Assembly: GCA_019162915.1 (NCBI GenBank)
Contig: JAFLKZ010000184.1
Coordinates: 2,231-8,393 of the forward strand
Reading direction: 5' to 3'
DNA: 6,163 bases
From: Campylobacteraceae bacterium
Lineage (GTDB): Bacteria; Campylobacterota; Campylobacteria; Campylobacterales; Sulfurospirillaceae
The notes beneath the pieces were generated by a model, which did no database searches, was not told the DNA's origin, and saw nothing but the letters and a program-made list of their open reading frames with translations. A program made the translations under genes and the position numbers. Shown piece by piece: positions 4,338 through 6,163 of the stretch (the stretch's first letter is position 1; the number at the start of each line of letters is the position of its first letter).

Positions 4338-6163
4338 ACAACCCACCAGCCCAGTACAAAAACGACTGCACCGATAGTACCACTAAAGGTTAAAAGACAA
4401 AAAAGACTCAAAATCATAGCCAACATTGCAAAAATGTAACTACTTCCCAAAAGTCCAACGAGCGCAAAAAAGAGACTTGCCCAACCTATGCTATTGAGGT
4501 AAATTATCTTGCCAAGCCAAAAGCGAAACTGGCATATCAAACTATTTGGTTCAATGGCGCACGTTACGACTAAAGATTCGTTGACAAAAACACCCTCTCT
4601 AATAGCCCAAAATAAAAGCCCACTCACGATAAGTATAAGGAGTGGTTTCACAAATCCACACAGCTTTTCTTTGGAAATCCACAGGGTAGCACCTAAAACA
4701 ATCGTCAGTATAACCCAATTAAGGGCGTAAGTATTTCTAGCATTTTCTTGTAACAAGACAAACAAAGCAGACACAAAAAATATCAGTCCACTCACTTTTT
4801 CTAAAACACTATTTTCGTTTACATGTACATCGGAAATAAAGAAAGCGATATAAACCAAAGCGATAATGCCAAGTGTGCCCATTTCAAAGTTATGATAACG
4901 TCCATCAAATGCCAAACCAATGGCTGCGATAAGCGTAATACTCACCGCAAAAAGATGGAGAAAATCTTCTTTTGAGTTCTCATTCCAAGCTATTTGACGA
5001 AGCATAACACCAATAGCGCCACTCATCGAACCTCTTTTGGCTACTTCATCCGTGACGATATACGCAACGAGTTTATACCACAATGCAAAAGCCACTAGCA
5101 ACGAAAAAATAGCCCAACCATACTCAAAATAATTTCTACATGTAATCATATAATCATTAGCTTGCCACACTAACGCAACAGAGCCTATGAAAAGGGTCAT
5201 CAAAAGATAGGGAGATTTTCGACACGAACAACTCTCCGCCTTAAGCAGAACCGTTCCACCGATAAGGCTCAATGCAAAACTTGCCAAAAAGAGCCACAGC
5301 ACATTGGGGAAATTTGAGACAGTCCCGTGTAAAACGTGTTTATCTCCACGGTTCGCATCAAACAATCCCCAATATCCTCCCACTGCACCCTCGCTGATAC
5401 GTTTCCAAGGCTGGTCAAAAGCTTCGATAAAGTTGTATTTCCAGCCCTCCGCTTCAGCCATCTGCACAAATCCACGCACAAACAGTGCTTGAGATGTCGG
5501 ACTAGGCAGTGCAGATTCTCTCATCCGTCCATTACTGGGCCAACCTGTCTCTCCGATAACGATTTCTTTATTGGGAATTTTTTCCATCATAAGCGCTCTA
5601 ATATTTCTTACATGTAAAAGTGCCGTTTCCACACCGATAGGTTTATCTTCCCAATACGGTAGAATATGAATAGTCACTCTATCTACAGCAGGAGCGATCT
5701 CAGGATGTTTATTCCAAAATTCCCAAACATCGGCATACGTGATAGTCATTTTAGGAAGTGCTTTTTTCACCTCCTCAATATAACTCACCAACTGAGCAGC
5801 ACTAACTTCACGTCTTAAAAGCGCTTCATTACCCACAACAACAGTCTCGATAATATCAGCATTTTCTCTCGCAAGTGCTATGGTTTTTGCTATCTCTTTT
5901 TTAGTAAGCACAGGGTCACCACTCACCCAAGCACCTAACCACATTTTTAATCCATGTTTGCGCGCTAATGCAGGGATGTCTTCTAGCCCCGTACTAGAGT
6001 ATGTGCGAATACAATGGGTATATTTGGCTAATAATTCCAAATCTTTATCGATACGCTCGTTAGAGAGTTTCAATCCTCTATCAAAATCAAAAGGTGATTC
6101 ATCCTTGCCAAAAGGGGCATAAGAGAGACATTGCAACTTAACATTTGGCTCAAGCGTAATCAG
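4310..6163 (-). CDS. Membrane-anchored GH17 beta-glucan-active enzyme, 5' end outside window
   Basis: The first half is a glycoside hydrolase family 17 TIM-barrel domain. The family cleaves or transglycosylates beta-1,3-glucans, and in some proteobacteria such domains work beside or within NdvB-type glucan synthases. Counting from the TTG codon at 6136-6134, the acid/base Glu is Glu104 in VVVGNE (codon 5827-5825) and the nucleophile is Glu196 in IGETGWPSNG (codon 5551-5549). TYADVWEFW (133-141), HILPYW (157-162) and FDQPWK (240-245) line the expected cleft. From about residue 278 to 602 there are roughly ten hydrophobic helices with a loop at 513-540 holding two cysteines (526, 535). The frame stays open to the window edge, so 617 codons are visible. 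The TTG would cut into the first beta-strand (KLQCLSYAPF), so the real start, probably with an N-terminal membrane anchor, lies beyond 6163. The GH17 domain should face the periplasm. Both catalytic Glu are present; the product or substrate is not known. Confidence 0.9.
   Translation of the reverse strand: MITLEPNVKLQCLSYAPFGKDESPFDFDRGLKLSNERIDKDLELLAKYTHCIRTYSSTGLEDIPALARKHGLKMWLGAWVSGDPVLTKKEIAKTIALARENADIIETVVVGNEALLRREVSAAQLVSYIEEVKKALPKMTITYADVWEFWNKHPEIAPAVDRVTIHILPYWEDKPIGVETALLHVRNIRALMMEKIPNKEIVIGETGWPSNGRMRESALPSPTSQALFVRGFVQMAEAEGWKYNFIEAFDQPWKRISEGAVGGYWGLFDANRGDKHVLHGTVSNFPNVLWLFLASFALSLIGGTVLLKAESCSCRKSPYLLMTLFIGSVALVWQANDYMITCRNYFEYGWAIFSLLVAFALWYKLVAYIVTDEVAKRGSMSGAIGVMLRQIAWNENSKEDFLHLFAVSITLIAAIGLAFDGRYHNFEMGTLGIIALVYIAFFISDVHVNENSVLEKVSGLIFFVSALFVLLQENARNTYALNWVILTIVLGATLWISKEKLCGFVKPLLILIVSGLLFWAIREGVFVNESLVVTCAIEPNSLICQFRFWLGKIIYLNSIGWASLFFALVGLLGSSYIFAMLAMILSLFCLLTFSGTIGAVVFVLGWWVVGYKINNNL
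4820..4827. repeat. TACATGTA palindrome, copy 4
   Basis: The surrounding plus-strand sequence is TTTACATGTACA, ten of twelve positions like the long form. It lies in codons for Val-His-Val-Asn between two transmembrane helices of the GH17 gene (residues 437-440 from the TTG). Confidence 0.6.
5137..5144. repeat. TACATGTA palindrome, copy 5
   Basis: On the minus strand GATTACATGTAG lies in codons for Ile-Thr-Cys-Arg of the GH17 gene, phase T-ACA-TGT-A. This is a third phase, different from copies 1 and 2. Confidence 0.6.
5608..5617. repeat. TTACATGTAA palindrome, copy 6
   Basis: This 10-base perfect palindrome lies in codons for Leu-His-Val-Arg within the GH17 catalytic domain, 20 residues before the nucleophile motif. 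The phase is TTA-CAT-GTA, as in copies 2 and 3. Confidence 0.65.

Noticed and set aside
5269..6122. Frames inside the GH17 gene (5269-5481 minus; 5304-5492, 5336-5617 and 5880-6122 plus)
   Set aside because: They overlap the catalytic-domain coding sequence with its intact active-site motifs; translations look random.
6134..6136. TTG as start codon of the GH17 gene
   Set aside because: The frame remains open for nine more codons up to the window edge, the TTG lies inside what should be the first beta-strand of the barrel, and no Shine-Dalgarno precedes it.
1..6163. Defence, mobile or other accessory system
   Set aside because: No transposase, integrase, tRNA, direct-repeat boundary, CRISPR repeat or nuclease/toxin-like gene was seen; gene content and codon character look uniform and chromosomal.

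Overview
The window reads as a compact chromosomal segment from an AT-rich Campylobacterota (Epsilonproteobacteria) genome. A Sulfurospirillum-like organism is my best guess. The reasons are the character of the AlaRS and Maf proteins (Maf carries the SSS-I-T-R and GKAGxxMxEGF variants I associate with Campylobacter-type Maf), the low GC, the very tight gene packing, and a promoter candidate with a T-rich upstream tract and no clear -35. The genus is an inference. No mobile element, RNA gene or CRISPR array was seen.

Layout: every real gene is on the minus strand, so transcription runs from high to low coordinates. At the right edge (6163 down to 4310) lies a membrane protein with a family GH17 beta-glucan-active domain followed by about ten transmembrane helices. 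Its 5' end is outside the window. A 49-base gap (4261-4309) holds a possible terminator T-run and a candidate promoter. Four genes then follow almost without spacing: alaS (4260-1711, alanyl-tRNA synthetase), a four-helix membrane protein (1711-1214, unknown function, resembling the CopD/HemJ type of fold), maf (1210-656, nucleotide pyrophosphatase family) and a PLP-dependent alpha-oxoamine synthase of the BioF/KBL type (653 to beyond position 1). Junctions are a 1-base overlap, a 3-base gap and a 2-base gap, which points to one polycistronic, translationally coupled unit led by alaS. There is no obvious single pathway behind it: tRNA charging, nucleotide house-cleaning, an acyl-CoA/amino-acid condensing enzyme and an unknown membrane protein.

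The most unusual signal is not a gene. The palindrome TACATGTA, twice extended to the perfect 12-mer TTTACATGTAAA, occurs six times in about 6 kb, roughly thirty times the chance expectation by a hand estimate. All copies lie inside coding sequence, in four of the five genes' neighbourhood (membrane protein, alaS, GH17 gene) and in all three codon phases. That indicates selection or a process acting on the DNA rather than on a protein motif, comparable in style to the HIP1 palindrome of cyanobacteria. Apart from this, the region looks like ordinary housekeeping and cell-envelope gene content. I did not find a defence system or similar accessory island.
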